The position numbers and the translations under genes are program-made. Below the pieces are notes generated by a model. That model did not search any database. It saw only the letters and a list, made by a program, of their open reading frames with translations, and was not told where the DNA came from. A DNA stretch of 64,000 nucleotides from Euleptes europaea (lineage: Eukaryota; Chordata; Lepidosauria; Squamata; Sphaerodactylidae): positions 21,371,461-21,435,460 of the forward strand of contig NC_079325.1 of assembly GCF_029931775.1 (NCBI RefSeq), given 5' to 3'. Positions 12,321 through 22,116 of this stretch are shown here, piece by piece; within the stretch, counting starts at the first letter, position 1, and every line of letters begins with the position of its first letter.

Positions 12321-12596
12321 GATCAGTACCAACATTATTGTGTAGGCCTATTGGAAGCTTAGTTAATTTCCTTCACCAGCCACCTTTCTTGTTGAGAAAC
12401 ATAAAAATGATGCAGTCAGACAGCATAAGACATCCAATAAACTATGCAAAAAGAACTAGGGGTACAAAATTAAAAAACAATGTGAACAAGTATAAAACAT
12501 GACAATGCAGAAGGGGGTTTACAGAAGTAGACAATGCAATAAGAGAAAAATACACTTATCAGTGGAACAGACTACACAATCTTACAAATGTAGTAG

Positions 12597-12712
12597 AAAA
12601 GGGCAAGAGTCCAGTAGCACTTTAAAGACTAACAAAAAAATTTGTTAGTCTTTAAGGTGCTACTGGACTCTTGCCCTTTTCTACTACTGCAGACAGACTA
12701 ACACGGCGACCC
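12597..12712. repeat. Inverted dimer of the AGTCCAGTAGCACC repeat
   Basis: AGAGTCCAGTAGCACTTTAA and its reverse complement lie face to face around a short AAAAAAATTT spacer. The right arm continues into TACTACTGCAGACAGACTAA and ACACGGCGACCCACTGTGAG, the other end of the repeat unit. The same family occurs near 15.4, 17.1-18.1, 35.3 and 47.3 kb. Confidence 0.8.
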
Positions 12713-12719
12713 ACTGTGA

Positions 12720-13480
12720 GTTATCTTTATAAATGTACCTTCCTTAACCATTCCTTTGCAACGCATTTCCTCCATAGAAATGTCCTCCTCAATGTTTCTG
12801 TTTTACACATTCTTTGGACTGGCAGGAGTGTGGGGCGTACTTTTCTGGGATCAACAGTCTGATTCTAGAGCCATCGGCTCAGAATGGAACAAAATATGGC
12901 ACTTTAAAAAATCTTCGAAGTTAAGGTAAAGTGAAGGGACGGGTGACATGCCAGCATAACCAGTATGAGAGAAAGGTAGGCAATGATTTTTGTTGGACTA
13001 AAAAGTTTCTTATAGATCCGTTACAAAATAGGAATCGTTGCAGGTGGCAGTTGGCAGTATTTCCACCTGTGAAGCATGTGCAGATTTATGCCAGTGCACT
13101 AAAACAAGTGTGCATAGTGCTCCTTTATTACTTTTTGTGAGAACCTGTGCATGCCGCATCTCAATAGAGGACTCAACCGTGAATGTTTGGACTGCAGAAC
13201 CCTTATGGATTATTAATCATGTCAGTTATCGGTAATGCTAACGTATTATTTCAGTTACACAAGCGGGCTTTCTTATACTGGCTTTTTGGCTACTGCTACT
13301 CCTAGCTGCCATCACCCTCTTACTTGTTCTCTAGCTGGTGAGTGGGTGGAGCATGATGGGGGTTCACTGCAGGCACCGGTGGTGGTGTGGGTGGGTGTGC
13401 GTATCCTAAGGAAAGGGACCAGTGCCACCACCAAGCAAGACAAACTCACTGCTGTTATGTCGTGACAGACCCTCCACTAA
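12720..13480. other. Intergenic stretch with no recognised feature
   Basis: Between ERLIN2 and PLPBP. I recognise no exon, repeat family or regulatory cluster here. Confidence 0.4.
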
Positions 13481-13489
13481 GGATGCCGG

Positions 13490-13690
13490 GCCCTATACAG
13501 TTGTAGTGCCTAAGACCAGGGAGAGCTGGATTCAAATCCCCACTCTGCCATGAAGGTGACCTTGGGCTAGTCACATGCTCTCAATCTAGCCTACTTTACT
13601 TTATTCCTTGTGGGAATAAAATTGGAAGAGGGAGCCATTTACACTACCATGAACGTCTTGAAGGAAGGGCAGGGTACAAATGCGCAGAGG
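13490..13690 (+). repeat. CORE/MIR-like SINE, diverged
   Basis: GATTCAAATCCCCACTCTGC followed by GGTGACCTTGGGCTAGTCAC and a GGAAGGGCAGGGTACAAATG tail. Order and spacing fit a CORE-SINE, but of another subfamily than the copies that end in CCAACTCTTCT. Confidence 0.65.
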
Positions 13691-13804
13691 GGATTGTGTG
13701 TGTGTTGGGTGGAGGGGACCCTGCATTGTTACAGGACAGGACAGTTTGTGATCGAATGATGGTGTCTGTAAAGTAATCTCACATGCAACAAACTTTGCAA
13801 AGTG

Positions 13805-13975
13805 GTAACATAAGAACATAAGAAAGGCCCTGCTGGATCAGACCCAAGCCCATCAAGTCCAGCAGTCTGTTCACACAATGGCCAAGCAGGTCCCTCTAGG
13901 AAGCCCCCAAACAAGACAACTGCAGCAGCATTATCCTGCCTGTCTCAGGTAGCTTTCCAGGAGCCAGCTTTTTTT
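13805..13975. repeat. LINE-type repeat fragment (CR1/L3-like)
   Basis: ACATAAGAAAGGCCCTGCTG, ATCAAGTCCAGCAGTCTGTT and CACAATGGCCAAGCAGGTCC form a widespread reptile repeat usually assigned to CR1/L3-type LINE 3' ends. A related piece lies at 60205-60290. Confidence 0.5.
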
Positions 13976-14094
13976 TGGAGAGGGATGGACATCCACAGTG
14001 TATCAGGGAGGGGAGAGGTCTTGGTACTTTCTGCTGTCCGTACCTTGTGGACAGTCTGTGCTAGAAAACTCAAAAGTTACATGGAAGGTCAAGC

Positions 14095-14350
14095 TTTGTG
14101 CTGTGATCTGGAGAACCGGGTTTGATTCCCCACTCCTCCACCTGAGCAGCAGAAACTAATCAGGTGAACTGGATCTGTTTCCCTGCTCCTACACATGAAG
14201 CGAGCTGGGTGACCTTGGGCTAGTCACAGCTCTGTCAGCCCCACCTATCTCACAGGGTGACTGTTGAGGGGAAGGGAAGGTGATTGTAAGCTGGTTTGAT
14301 TCTTCCTTATGTGGTAGAGAAAGTCAGCATATAAAAACCAACTCTTTTTC
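14095..14350 (+). repeat. CORE/MIR-like SINE
   Basis: Head truncated at ATCTGGAGAACCGGGTTTGA. Core GTGACCTTGGGCTAGTCACA and tail ATATAAAAACCAACTC are present. Confidence 0.85.
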
Positions 14351-14917
14351 TTTACCTTAAAAGTTTTTCTGCCAGTGAAGGACAACAGGGGATGATTTTC
14401 TCACTGGTGAGGTGAAAGGCAGTCTGCATATTTCTTTATGTGATTTATAGTCAGCCTTTCTCACAGGAACTCAAGGCAGATTACACTTACTCAATACAAT
14501 CAACAAAATGAGACATTCAGAAAACTGCATTAAGATTGCAGAAGTCTGGGACCAACCAGAAAGAACTGAAGCATAATGTAAGTATTAACATGACACATTA
14601 AGTGGTTCAAAAATTACATAATAGGATTATTGTCACTCCTGCTTCAGATCTTCTTTGGGAGCTAAAGGTGCTGCTAACATGCAGGCGGGCCCCAGTCCAG
14701 GGAATCGAAGGGTTGTAATTTAAATCAATATAACCTCTGGGGTTTTTTTGGGGGGGGGTGCATCCGAAAGCCCCTTTCCTCAGTTAGTTTGTATCTGCCG
14801 TTGGAACCCAGATTCAGGCTTCATAATCACGAATTTTTTCTCCAGTGGGGTCATGAGCAACTCCCAAGTTACAAACCCTGTCTAGATCAGTTTTCCACTT
14901 TTCTTCATCATTTTTAG

Positions 14918-15120
14918 TAGGGTTGCCCGGTCACTCTTGGCAACCGGCGGGAGGTTTTTGGGGCGGAGCCTGAGGAGGGCAGGATTTGGGAGGGGCTTCA
15001 ATGCCATAGAGTCCAATTGCCAAAGCGGCCATTTTCTCCAGGTGAAGTGATCTCTATCACCTGAAGATCGGTTGTAATAGCAGGAGATCTTCTGCTATTC
15101 CCTGGAGGTTGGCAACCCTA
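14918..15120. mobile_element. Non-autonomous hAT-like MITE, TAGGGTTGCC family
   Basis: Terminal inverted repeats TAGGGTTGCC and GGCAACCCTA enclose about 200 bp with the family's CCATTTTCTCCAGGTGAA-type and GTTGTAATAGCAGGAGATCT blocks. No flanking 8-bp duplication can be read at this copy; it can at the copies near 37.3, 41.4 and 42.0 kb. Confidence 0.8.
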
Positions 15121-15367
15121 GGCCAATATCCTTCTTTATTTTCTCAAAGCGAATGGTCCTAAATATTCCCGAAATGGTTCTGCCCTCCACCCGTATAACA
15201 TTTTAAGATGGTCTGCAATAAATCACGGGAAGTATACAGCTATTTCCCCTCGTACAGTATATATGCATGCCTGATCCTACATAAAAAGGACACTACACAG
15301 TTCGATAGGATTTATTCCCACGTAATGGTACAGTGGGCACAGCTTTGCCCATTGCTTTCTATCTGAA

Positions 15368-15602
15368 GTATTCACAGTGGGTAGCCGTGTTAGTCTGTCT
15401 GCAGTAATAGAAAAGGGCAAGAGTCCAGTAGCACCTTAAAGACTAACAAAAATGTTTTCTGATAGGGTATGCGCTTTCGTGAGCCACAGCTCACTTCTTC
15501 AGATATCTAAAGAAGTGAGCTATGGCTCACGAAAGCTCACACCCTACCAGAAAACATTTTTGTTAGTCTTTAAGGTGCTACTGGACTCTTGCCCTTTTCT
15601 AC
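15368..15602. repeat. Inverted dimer of the AGTCCAGTAGCACC repeat
   Basis: Left arm: GTGGGTAGCCGTGTTAGTCT, AGAGTCCAGTAGCACCTTAA, CGTGAGCCACAGCTCACTTC. The right arm repeats this in reverse complement from GAAGTGAGCTATGGCTCACG to CTGGACTCTTGCCCTTTTCT. The spacer between the arms is only a few bases. Confidence 0.85.
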
Positions 15603-15614
15603 TATCTGAAATAT

Positions 15615-16041
15615 TGGTTCTTGTAGGTTATCCGGGCTGTGTAACCGTGGTCTTGGAATTTTCTTTCCTGATGTTTCGCCAGCAGCTGTGGCAGGCATCT
15701 TCAGAGTAGTAACACTGAAGGACAGTGTCTCTCAGTGTCAAGTGTGTAGGAAGAGTCAGAGAGGGGTTGGGTTTGAGCTGAGTACTGTCCTGCAGACGTA
15801 ATGTGCTAATCATTGTCCTGTAAGTATCAAGATAATGTACTAATGAGAGTGTGGTATGTTAATATGGAAGCATTGTATCCTGAAATGATCTGGTAATGTG
15901 TGAAATCCAAAGCTAATCTGCATGGAAATTGTTGACTGTAGCCTTTGTTAGTCTGGAGGTTTTTTAGGGCCTGATTTGGATTTCACAGCCCGGATAACCT
16001 ACAAGAACCAATGAACTCTGACCGTGAAAGCCTTCGACAAT
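15615..16041 (-). mobile_element. Retroposon monomer of the TTGGTTCTTGTAGG family, Penelope-like by structure
   Basis: The element is flanked by the 11-bp direct repeat ATCTGAAATAT at 15604-15614 and 16042-16052. TGGTTCTTGTAGGTTATCC at the left end is matched by its reverse complement near the right end. Beyond that, the right end carries a one-sided tail (TTCATTGACTC-type sequence in reverse; TGAACTCTGACCGTGAAAGC as written). An 11-bp duplication and a one-sided tail fit target-primed retroposition, as in Penelope-like elements, better than cut-and-paste transposition. No reverse transcriptase is encoded. The family name is inference. Confidence 0.6.
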
Positions 16042-16068
16042 ATCTGAAATATGCCTTACAGAATCCCA

Positions 16069-16292
16069 TGGGCTTGTGTGTGTGTGTGTTAAGTGCCGTC
16101 AAGTCGCTTCCGACTCATGGCGACCCTATGAAGGAAAGTCCTCCAAAATGTCCTATCTTTGACAGCCTTGCTCAGATCCTGCAAATTGAAGGCCGTGGCT
16201 TCCTTTATGGAGTCCATCCATCCCTTGTTGGGTCTTCCTCTTTTCCTGCTGCCCTCCACTTTTCCTAGCATGACTGTCTTTTCCAGTGACTC
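16069..16292 (-). repeat. RTE-BovB LINE 3' end
   Basis: The reverse strand reads KTVMLGKVEGSRKRGRPNKG and on to FWRTFLHRVAMSRKRLDGT, the C-terminus of squamate BovB ORF2. It ends in the BovB-type GACTTGACGGCACTT followed by a short CA run (TGTGTGTGTG as written). Confidence 0.85.
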
Positions 16293-16508
16293 CCATGGGC
16301 TTACTCCTATATAAGCGCCCACAGATGTGGAGCCAGCCCAACGCTGTAGTTGTTTTGCTTTTTTTCAAAAATAAATAAAAATAAACTGTATTAATTTTGG
16401 CCACGCAATCCGAAATTTGGAATCCGCTCAATCTATCCCGACGCCCCCGTCCACCGCGACGTTCGCAACGCGTCCCCGCTCCTCCTCCTCTTGTCGTTCT
16501 CGCTCTCC

Positions 16509-16520
16509 TGCGCACGCGCA
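16509..16520. promoter_or_regulatory. PLPBP: NRF1 binding motif TGCGCACGCGCA
   Basis: Fits the full NRF1 consensus YGCGCAYGCGCR, about 250 bp upstream of the PLPBP start codon and inside the CpG island. NRF1 often drives genes linked to mitochondria, and PLPBP is found in cytosol and mitochondria. Confidence 0.65.
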
Positions 16521-16640
16521 GGCCTCCGAGCCCCGTTTCCTCCGGCCCTCCCCGTCTCCCGACCTCTCCAAAAGGGCCGCCCGCCCGACCCCGCCCCGCA
16601 GGCCTACGCCCGCCCCCTCCCGTCCCCGCCTCCCGTTCTC

Positions 16641-16676
16641 ATTGGCGAGCGGAGCTCCGCGCGGGACGACGATTGG
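16641..16676 (-). promoter_or_regulatory. PLPBP: Pair of inverted CCAAT boxes
   Basis: ATTGG at 16641-16645 and 16672-16676, exactly 31 bp apart (about three helical turns), 96-131 bp upstream of the start codon. Paired CCAAT boxes at such spacing are typical NF-Y sites. A GCGGAAG ETS-type motif follows within about 30 bp. Confidence 0.55.
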
Positions 16677-16771
16677 CTGCGGCCAGGGGCGGGGGAGGTG
16701 TGGCGGAAGCCGCCTTCGGGGGAGAGCGGCGAGGGCCCCCCCCCCTCCCGGATTAAGCGGCCTGGCAGGGG

Positions 16772-16867
16772 ATGTGGAGAGGAGGGATGGCTGCTGGGGA
16801 AGGCCTGGGACCGGCGCTCAGGGCCGTGAAGGAGCGGGTGCGGCAGGCGGCGGCCCGGAGGCCCCAG
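16772..16867 (+). CDS. PLPBP: PLPBP (PROSC) coding exon 1
   Basis: PLPBP is the vertebrate YggS/PROSC-family protein that binds pyridoxal 5'-phosphate and keeps it safe and available for B6 enzymes; loss in humans causes vitamin-B6-dependent epilepsy. The eight exons in this window give 276 residues against 275 in human, with no frame break. Exon 1 encodes [20 protein letters not shown] and [12 protein letters not shown], matching human MWRAGSMSAELG. The start at 16772 is chosen from that match. A second in-frame ATG at codon 6 has a stronger context (G at -3, G at +4) and could also serve. The donor GTGAGG runs straight into a microsatellite. Confidence 0.96.
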
Positions 16868-16870
16868 GTG

Positions 16871-16912
16871 AGGAGGAGGAGGAGGAGGAGGAGGAGGAGG
16901 AGGAGGAGGAGA
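16871..16912 (+). repeat. (AGG)n microsatellite at the PLPBP intron-1 donor
   Basis: About 13 AGG units begin three bases after the GT of the exon-1 donor. The array is purine-pure on the + strand. Confidence 0.95.
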
Positions 16913-17116
16913 GCTCGGGTCTCCCTTGCGGGGGGGGGGCATGGCACGGGACCGTGCAGCAGGTTTCCGGGGGGAGGGATTTGGGGTTTCCAGGGGGGAG
17001 CTCAGGGGAGTGTTTCTGCCCCACCTCGTCCTTCCCCTGTCGAGTCCCTGTTTCTGCTCTCCTGGCGACCCCCTCTCCCTCCTCGGGCCTGTCTTTTGGG
17101 GATGCTGCGAAAGATG

Positions 17117-17350
17117 GAGTAGAAAAGAGCCAGAGTCCAGTAGCACCTGAAAGACTAACAAAAATATTGTCCACAGTGGGTCGCCGGGTTAGTCTGCCTG
17201 CAGTAGTAGAAAAGGGCCAGAGTCCAGGAGCACCTGAAAGACTAACAAAAATATTTTCTGGCAGGGGATGAGCTTTCGTGAGCTCATACCCTACCAGAAA
17301 ATATTTTTGTTAGTCTTTAAGGTGCTACTGGACTCTTGCCCTTTTCTAAA
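17117..17350. repeat. AGTCCAGTAGCACC repeats, direct pair plus inverted partner
   Basis: Two direct copies (AGAGTCCAGTAGCACCTGAA at about 17132, AGAGTCCAGGAGCACCTGAA at about 17219) are followed by a reverse-complement copy ending CTGGACTCTTGCCCTTTTCT. Confidence 0.8.
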
Positions 17351-17351
17351 C

Positions 17352-17488
17352 CGAGGCTGTCGTACTTTGGACGTATTATGAGAAGACAAGAGTCACTGGA
17401 AAAGACAATCGTGCTAGGAAACGTTGAAGGCAGCAGAAAGAGAGGAAGGCCCAACAAGAGATGGATTGACTCTATAAAGGAAGCCTCA
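17352..17488 (+). repeat. RTE-BovB LINE fragment
   Basis: Carries the BovB ORF2 end: agtcactggaaaagacaa, then GRPNKRWIDSIKEA in frame. It stops where the 88-bp tandem array begins and lacks the final BovB tail. Confidence 0.8.
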
Positions 17489-17840
17489 ATTTGAAGAAGG
17501 GAGCTGTGGCTCACGAAAGCTCATACCCTGCCAGAAAATGGTCTTGTTAGTCTTTGAGGTGCTACTGGACTCTTGCATCTGAAGAAGTGAGCTGTGGCTC
17601 ACGAAAGCTCATACCCTGCCAGAAAATGTTCTTGTTAGTCTTTGAGGTGCTACTGGACTCTTGCATCTGAAGAAGTGAGCTGTGGCTCACGAAAGCTCAT
17701 ACCCTGCCAGAAAATGTTCTTGTTAGTCTTTGAGGTGCTACTGGACTCTTGCATCTGAAGAAGTGAGCTGTGGCTCACGAAAGCTCACACCCTACCAGAA
17801 AATGTTTTTGTTAGTCTCTAAGGTGCTACTGGACTCTTGC
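17489..17840 (+). repeat. 88-bp tandem array derived from the AGTCCAGTAGCACC repeat
   Basis: Units start at about 17489, 17577, 17665 and 17753, and a shortened one at 17841. The period is exactly 88 bp between the last four starts. Each unit runs from ATCTGAAGAAGTGAGCTGTG to GTGCTACTGGACTCTTGC. Units are almost identical, so the expansion looks recent. Confidence 0.9.
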
Positions 17841-18058
17841 ATCTGAAGAAGTGAGCTGTGGCTCACGAAAGCTCATGAGCTTTCTGGTAGGGTATGAGCT
17901 TTCGTGAGCCACAGCTCACTTCTTCAATCTGAAGAAGTGACCTGTGGCTCACGAAAGCTCATACCCTACCAGAAAATATTTTTGTTAGTCTTTAAGGTGC
18001 TACTGGACTCTTGCCCTTTTCTACTACTGCAGACAGACTAACACGGCTACCCACTGTG
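17841..18058. repeat. Foldback end of the tandem array
   Basis: The fifth unit is cut after GCTCATGAGC and followed by an inverted copy (GGGTATGAGCTTTCGTGAGC), then a full forward copy ending ACTAACACGGCTACCCACTG. This forms a local hairpin of about 40-bp arms. Confidence 0.8.
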
Positions 18059-18063
18059 AAAAA

Positions 18064-18769
18064 TATTGTCGAAGGCTTTCACGGTCAGAGTTCATTGGTT
18101 CTTGTAGGTTATCCGGGCTGTGTGACCGTGGTCTTGGTATTTTCTTTCCTGACGTTTCTCCCGCAGCTGTGGCAGGCATCTTCAGAGGAGTAACACTGAA
18201 GGACAGTGTATCTCAGGGTCAAGTGTGTAGGAAGAGTCATATATAGTCAGAAAGGGGTTGGGTTTGAGCTGAATCATTGTCCTGCAAAAAGTATCAAAGG
18301 TAATGTGTTAGTCACACATTAGCTTTTAGCACATTACCTTTGATACTTTTTGCAGGTCAATGATTCAGTTCAAACCCAACCCCTTTCTGACTATATAAGA
18401 CTCTTCCTACACACTTGGCGACAAGAGTCACTGGAAAAGACAGTCATGCTAGGAAAAGTTGAGGGCAGCAGGAAAAGCGGAAGACCCAACAAGAGATGGA
18501 TTCACTCAATAAAGGAAGCCACGGCCTTCAATTTGCAGGATCTGAGCAGGGCTGTCAAAGATAGGACATTTTGGAGGACTTTCATTCATAGGGTCGCCAT
18601 GAGTCGGAAGCGACTTGACGGCACTTAACACACACACACACTTGACACTGAGAGACACTGTCCTTCAGTGTTACTCCTCTGGAGATGCCTGCCACAGCTG
18701 CTGGCGAAATGTCAGGAAAGAAAATACCAAGACCACGGTCACACAGCCCGGATAACCTACAAGAACCAA
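18064..18769. mobile_element. Foldback copy of the TTGGTTCTTGTAGG family with a nested BovB piece
   Basis: The left arm starts with the one-sided tail (ATTGTCGAAGGCTTTCACGG) and TTGGTTCTTGTAGGTTATCC. The right arm ends with the reverse complement, GGATAACCTACAAGAACCAA. The arms meet near 18,320-18,330. A BovB 3' fragment (about 18420-18640) interrupts the right arm between CACACTTG and CTTGACACTGAG. I cannot read a clean target-site duplication at this copy. Confidence 0.7.
18420..18640 (+). repeat. RTE-BovB LINE 3' end, nested
   Basis: Reads KTVMLGKVEGSRKSGRPNKR through FWRTFIHRVAMSRKRLDGT and ends in an ACACAC run, the standard BovB 3' end. It lies inside the right arm of the foldback element, so it is younger than that element. 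Confidence 0.85.
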
Positions 18770-19214
18770 CTAACAAAAATATTTTCTGGCAGGGTATGAG
18801 CTTCGAAATATGTGGGAGGCTCTTGAAAGGCTGGCGAGGTTTTATTCAAATGTATGCCTTGATCCTGCTTGCCTTGAGCCTGGGTAGAAGATAAGGCAAG
18901 GCGAGACAGAAATATTTTCAATAAATAAATGGGCTCTAATCCTTGAAAGTTCAGGCAAGGTTTTTGTGTGTGTTAGTCTTTCCGGGGCCAAAAGCCTGCT
19001 AGTTTTTATATATATAAACTATATATATATATGCATACACGTATATATATCTATACATACACATTATTCTAGAAGTTAAAACGTTTGTTGAAGTCGCTTC
19101 CCCTCAGGATTTTCTGCAAGGTCTTGAAGTTTAGTCACTGAGCAGAAACATGGCTGCATCTCTTGCCCCACCCACCCACACACAATGTGCATGTAAGTAA
19201 AGCGCATGAGCGTT

Positions 19215-19440
19215 AAGAAGAAGAAGAGTTGGTTTTTATATGCCGATTTTCTCTACCACTTAAGGAAGAATCAAACTGGTTTACAGTCCCCTTCCCCACA
19301 CCAGACACCCTGTGGGGTAGGTGGGGCTGAAAGAGTGTGACTAGCCCAAGGTCACCCAGCTGACTTCGTGTGTAGGAGTGGGGAAACCAACCTCGTTCAC
19401 CAGATTAGCGTCCGTCACTCATGTTTAGTGTTTGTGGGGA
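19215..19440 (-). repeat. CORE/MIR-like SINE
   Basis: GAAGAGTTGGTTTTTATATG at the left (tail in reverse), core TGACTAGCCCAAGGTCACCC, head truncated near CCGTCACTCATG. Confidence 0.85.
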
Positions 19441-20755
19441 TCCACTACTACCTACTTTTTATAAGAACAAACCAAGATTGTTACAAAATAATGAGTAAAC
19501 GGTTTTGCTAGTACGATATGACTTTCGCTAAAAGGAGGGGGGGATGACCTGTCTCCTAGATGAGTGGAAGCCTGGTGACAGCAGAGGAAGTGAATTTAGT
19601 TTTCAGCATTGTTGATGTGAGGAGGGAGAGCTTAGCAAGTGGTCCTAGAGACGAGCGTGTCTCTATTTTTGTCTGGAATTATTGTTTATTTAGAAAATAT
19701 GTATGCCGCCTCTCTAGAAGGTATGATTTTTGGAATGGATGTGGGTGGGATAGTTGAGCTCAGGTTTGTTTTTTGTTTATGTTTATTTTTTTTGCTAGAA
19801 TACTTTTGGATGTGTGCTAAATTTATGAAGTAAGATTCATACTTAGGGCTTGTTTGTTGCTAAGACCGTTACAGCTTGACAGTTAAGACATAAATTCGTT
19901 GATTACATCTTATGAACTAGCCTGTGATAATATAAGTTATGATGCATCTGTTAGCCTTCATGGAGCACAAATCTCTCCTTCTCTCTGAACCGTAATACAT
20001 TAATTATCCTGAATATGCAGTCTTGCTGAGGAACAGAAGTGCTACCTTCTTGAATCAGATCAAAGTCCAACCTAGTCCAGCATTCTTTGTATAAGAATTC
20101 CAGTAACCACCACTGTTAAATGACCCACCAGACACTGTCGGCATTTTACCCCTGAAGAGAAGGTTGCAGTTGGTTCCTGAGTCCCAGTTAGTCATCTGCA
20201 ATTCCTTGTTACTCACTCATGCTGTTTCTCAGTCCAAAGCCTGGTTTTAGCTCTAGCTGATTCATAAATAAGGAATTGGGGACAAACATCAGCCCCGTTC
20301 TGCGGTGATTTACTGTATTCCCATTCCTAAGTTAAAAGGGTCTCACTTCCAGTGCGTTCAGTACATTTTTATAAGCACAATTTTGTGCGTGTTAAGATTT
20401 TTATATCCCATACTCTTAGTTTTTTGAACGGTCTCATAAGTTCTTAAAAATATAAGAGCAAAACCATGCTATTAATGTCTGACATACTGATAGCAAAAGT
20501 TCCTAACTCTTCCACTGTTGCTTAGTGAAAGGGGCCATGTTTGATCTCCTTCCCCTTTTGCAGGATGTTTGTCCCTTAATGGAGTATGAGAGGTAAGGGA
20601 CCAGGTGATAGTTACCTAGGCAGGTAGATAGGAAAAGCTTTGTTCTCTCTCCCTTTCCTTTCACAGGCGTTTTTGTTCTTGGAAAGAATGGTTAAAGATT
20701 AACATTGCAGTCCTGCTTATTTTCTATACTTAGAAATCTATTATAGTTTAAGGGA
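19441..20755. other. PLPBP: PLPBP intron 1, mostly unrecognised
   Basis: Apart from a short CR1/L3-like piece near 20055-20095 (AGTCCAACCTAGTCCAGCAT), I see no repeat family or coding signal. An AT run lies just upstream at 19000-19060. Confidence 0.4.
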
Positions 20756-20759
20756 GTTA

Positions 20760-20985
20760 TTTATTCGCTTTGTTTATGCCCTGCCTTTCTCCCCAACGGG
20801 GACGCAAAGTGGCTTATGTTGTTCTCTTCTCCTCCGTTGTATCCTCACAGTAACCCTGTTGCCCTGAAAGCATCACTGGCCCAAGGTCACCCAGAGAGCT
20901 TCCGTGGTAGAGTAGGGATTCAAACCTGGGTCTCCCAGATTATGGTCGAACACTCTTACCACTACACTGGCTCTGTGTGGATGGG
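20760..20985 (-). repeat. CORE/MIR-like SINE, second subfamily
   Basis: Core CCCAAGGTCACCCAGAGAGC, head ATTCAAACCTGGGTCTCCCA and CTTACCACTACACTGGCTCT in reverse. Its 3' part (TGCCCTGCCTTTCTCCCCAA) differs from the CCAACTCTTCT subfamily. Confidence 0.7.
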
Positions 20986-22008
20986 CACACACACATATAA
21001 CTAGTAAAAGCCAGTGAATGAATACATGAAGCGAGCTAAAAGGATACCCAGCATAGGTCCAGCCCAGCATTCCCTGCAATCATCCCAGCAAGGCTCCAGA
21101 TGGCCTGCCAGCAATTGGTCAGTGGTTCACTGGTCTCCTGTGATCCGTCATCTTCTTCTTTCCTCTCCCAGTTTATCTTAGGCAATTCACAGAGTTGTTG
21201 TTTGTACAAGTGAAAGCATCCTTTCATTATCGCAAGGATGGAGAACAATCAACATTGCAATTAAAGCCTAATCGACAGTCAGGTACAGCAAGCTAATTCG
21301 TCAGTAAAAGGGTTGAAAGGCAACCCATCCCAGGCAGATCGGTGAAAGCGGATTCTTTTTTTTTTAAATGCTAAGCTTGTTATATTTGAGGCTGCCACAT
21401 TAATTGTTTGGAGGGGGGGTAATGGGCTCCTTTCAGAGAGAGTTCTTCCCCCACTGTGTTGATTGGATATTATTTCTTCGCTTCTACTTGGAACTGCTGC
21501 TTTATATGCTGAAGGTTTGTCCTGTAGCTGCTAGCCAGCAGTGAAATGTATTTGGTGTAATCTCCTTTGCTGTTATGTTATGACCATATGTGCATGTTAA
21601 ATAAAATTTCTCCAGAAGCATTCTGGTTTCCATGCAGCTTGTAATTCCTTGGAGTTAAGGTCCAGCTTCAGGATGAAACAATAAAGTTTCATGGCACCTT
21701 ATAAGTCTAAAACATTTATTGTAGAAAATGGCTTTTAAAAACCAGAGCCCACTTTGCCAGATACTCTCAAAAGCTTCTGCTACAATAAATTTGTTAGCTG
21801 TTAAGGTGCCAAAAGGCCTTTTTAAAAAATTCGGCTGCAACATACTTAACACAGCTGCATGAGCACTTGCATTGCTCGATGCCTCTTCAGTGAGTGACTC
21901 AAAATTAGCACGTGTGAACTTGCCTTCATCGAGAAGAACTGTGTTCAAGATGAAAGGGGGTATTCTTTGTTCTGCTTGGCTACTGATCACTTCTTCCTGT
22001 GCCAACAG

Positions 22009-22116
22009 AGCTTGCCCGCACTGCAACCTCGTCTTGTAGCCGTCAGTAAAACGAAACCGGCCGAAATGGTGATAGAGGCCTACAACCACGGGCAGCGCAG
22101 CTTTGGGGAAAACTAT
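22009..22116 (+). CDS. PLPBP: PLPBP coding exon 2 (carries the PLP-lysine)
   Basis: The acceptor is ttcctgtgccaaCAG and the donor GTGAGT; both ends are phase 0. The 36 codons read [20 protein letters not shown] and [22 protein letters not shown] contains the lysine that forms the Schiff base with PLP in the YggS/PROSC family: Lys46 here, Lys47 in human. FGENY is the conserved loop after the second helix of the TIM barrel. A diverged AGTCCAGTAGCACC-type repeat lies about 210 bp upstream (21670-21800). Confidence 0.97.

Larger units (their letters stand above)
16430..16960. promoter_or_regulatory. PLPBP: CpG island and promoter of PLPBP
   Basis: GC content and CpG density rise abruptly at about 16,430 and fall again by about 16,960, spanning the start codon at 16772. 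The island holds an NRF1 palindrome and two inverted CCAAT boxes, and I see no TATA box. That fits a broad housekeeping-type promoter. The exact transcription start cannot be read from sequence. Confidence 0.8.

Noticed and set aside
16417-17271. A 284-codon + strand open frame over the PLPBP promoter
   Set aside because: Low-complexity, GC-driven, runs through the AGG microsatellite and overlaps PLPBP exon 1 in another frame.
17489-17840. CRISPR-like array because of the regular repeats
   Set aside because: Head-to-tail copies without unique spacers, derived from a dispersed vertebrate repeat.
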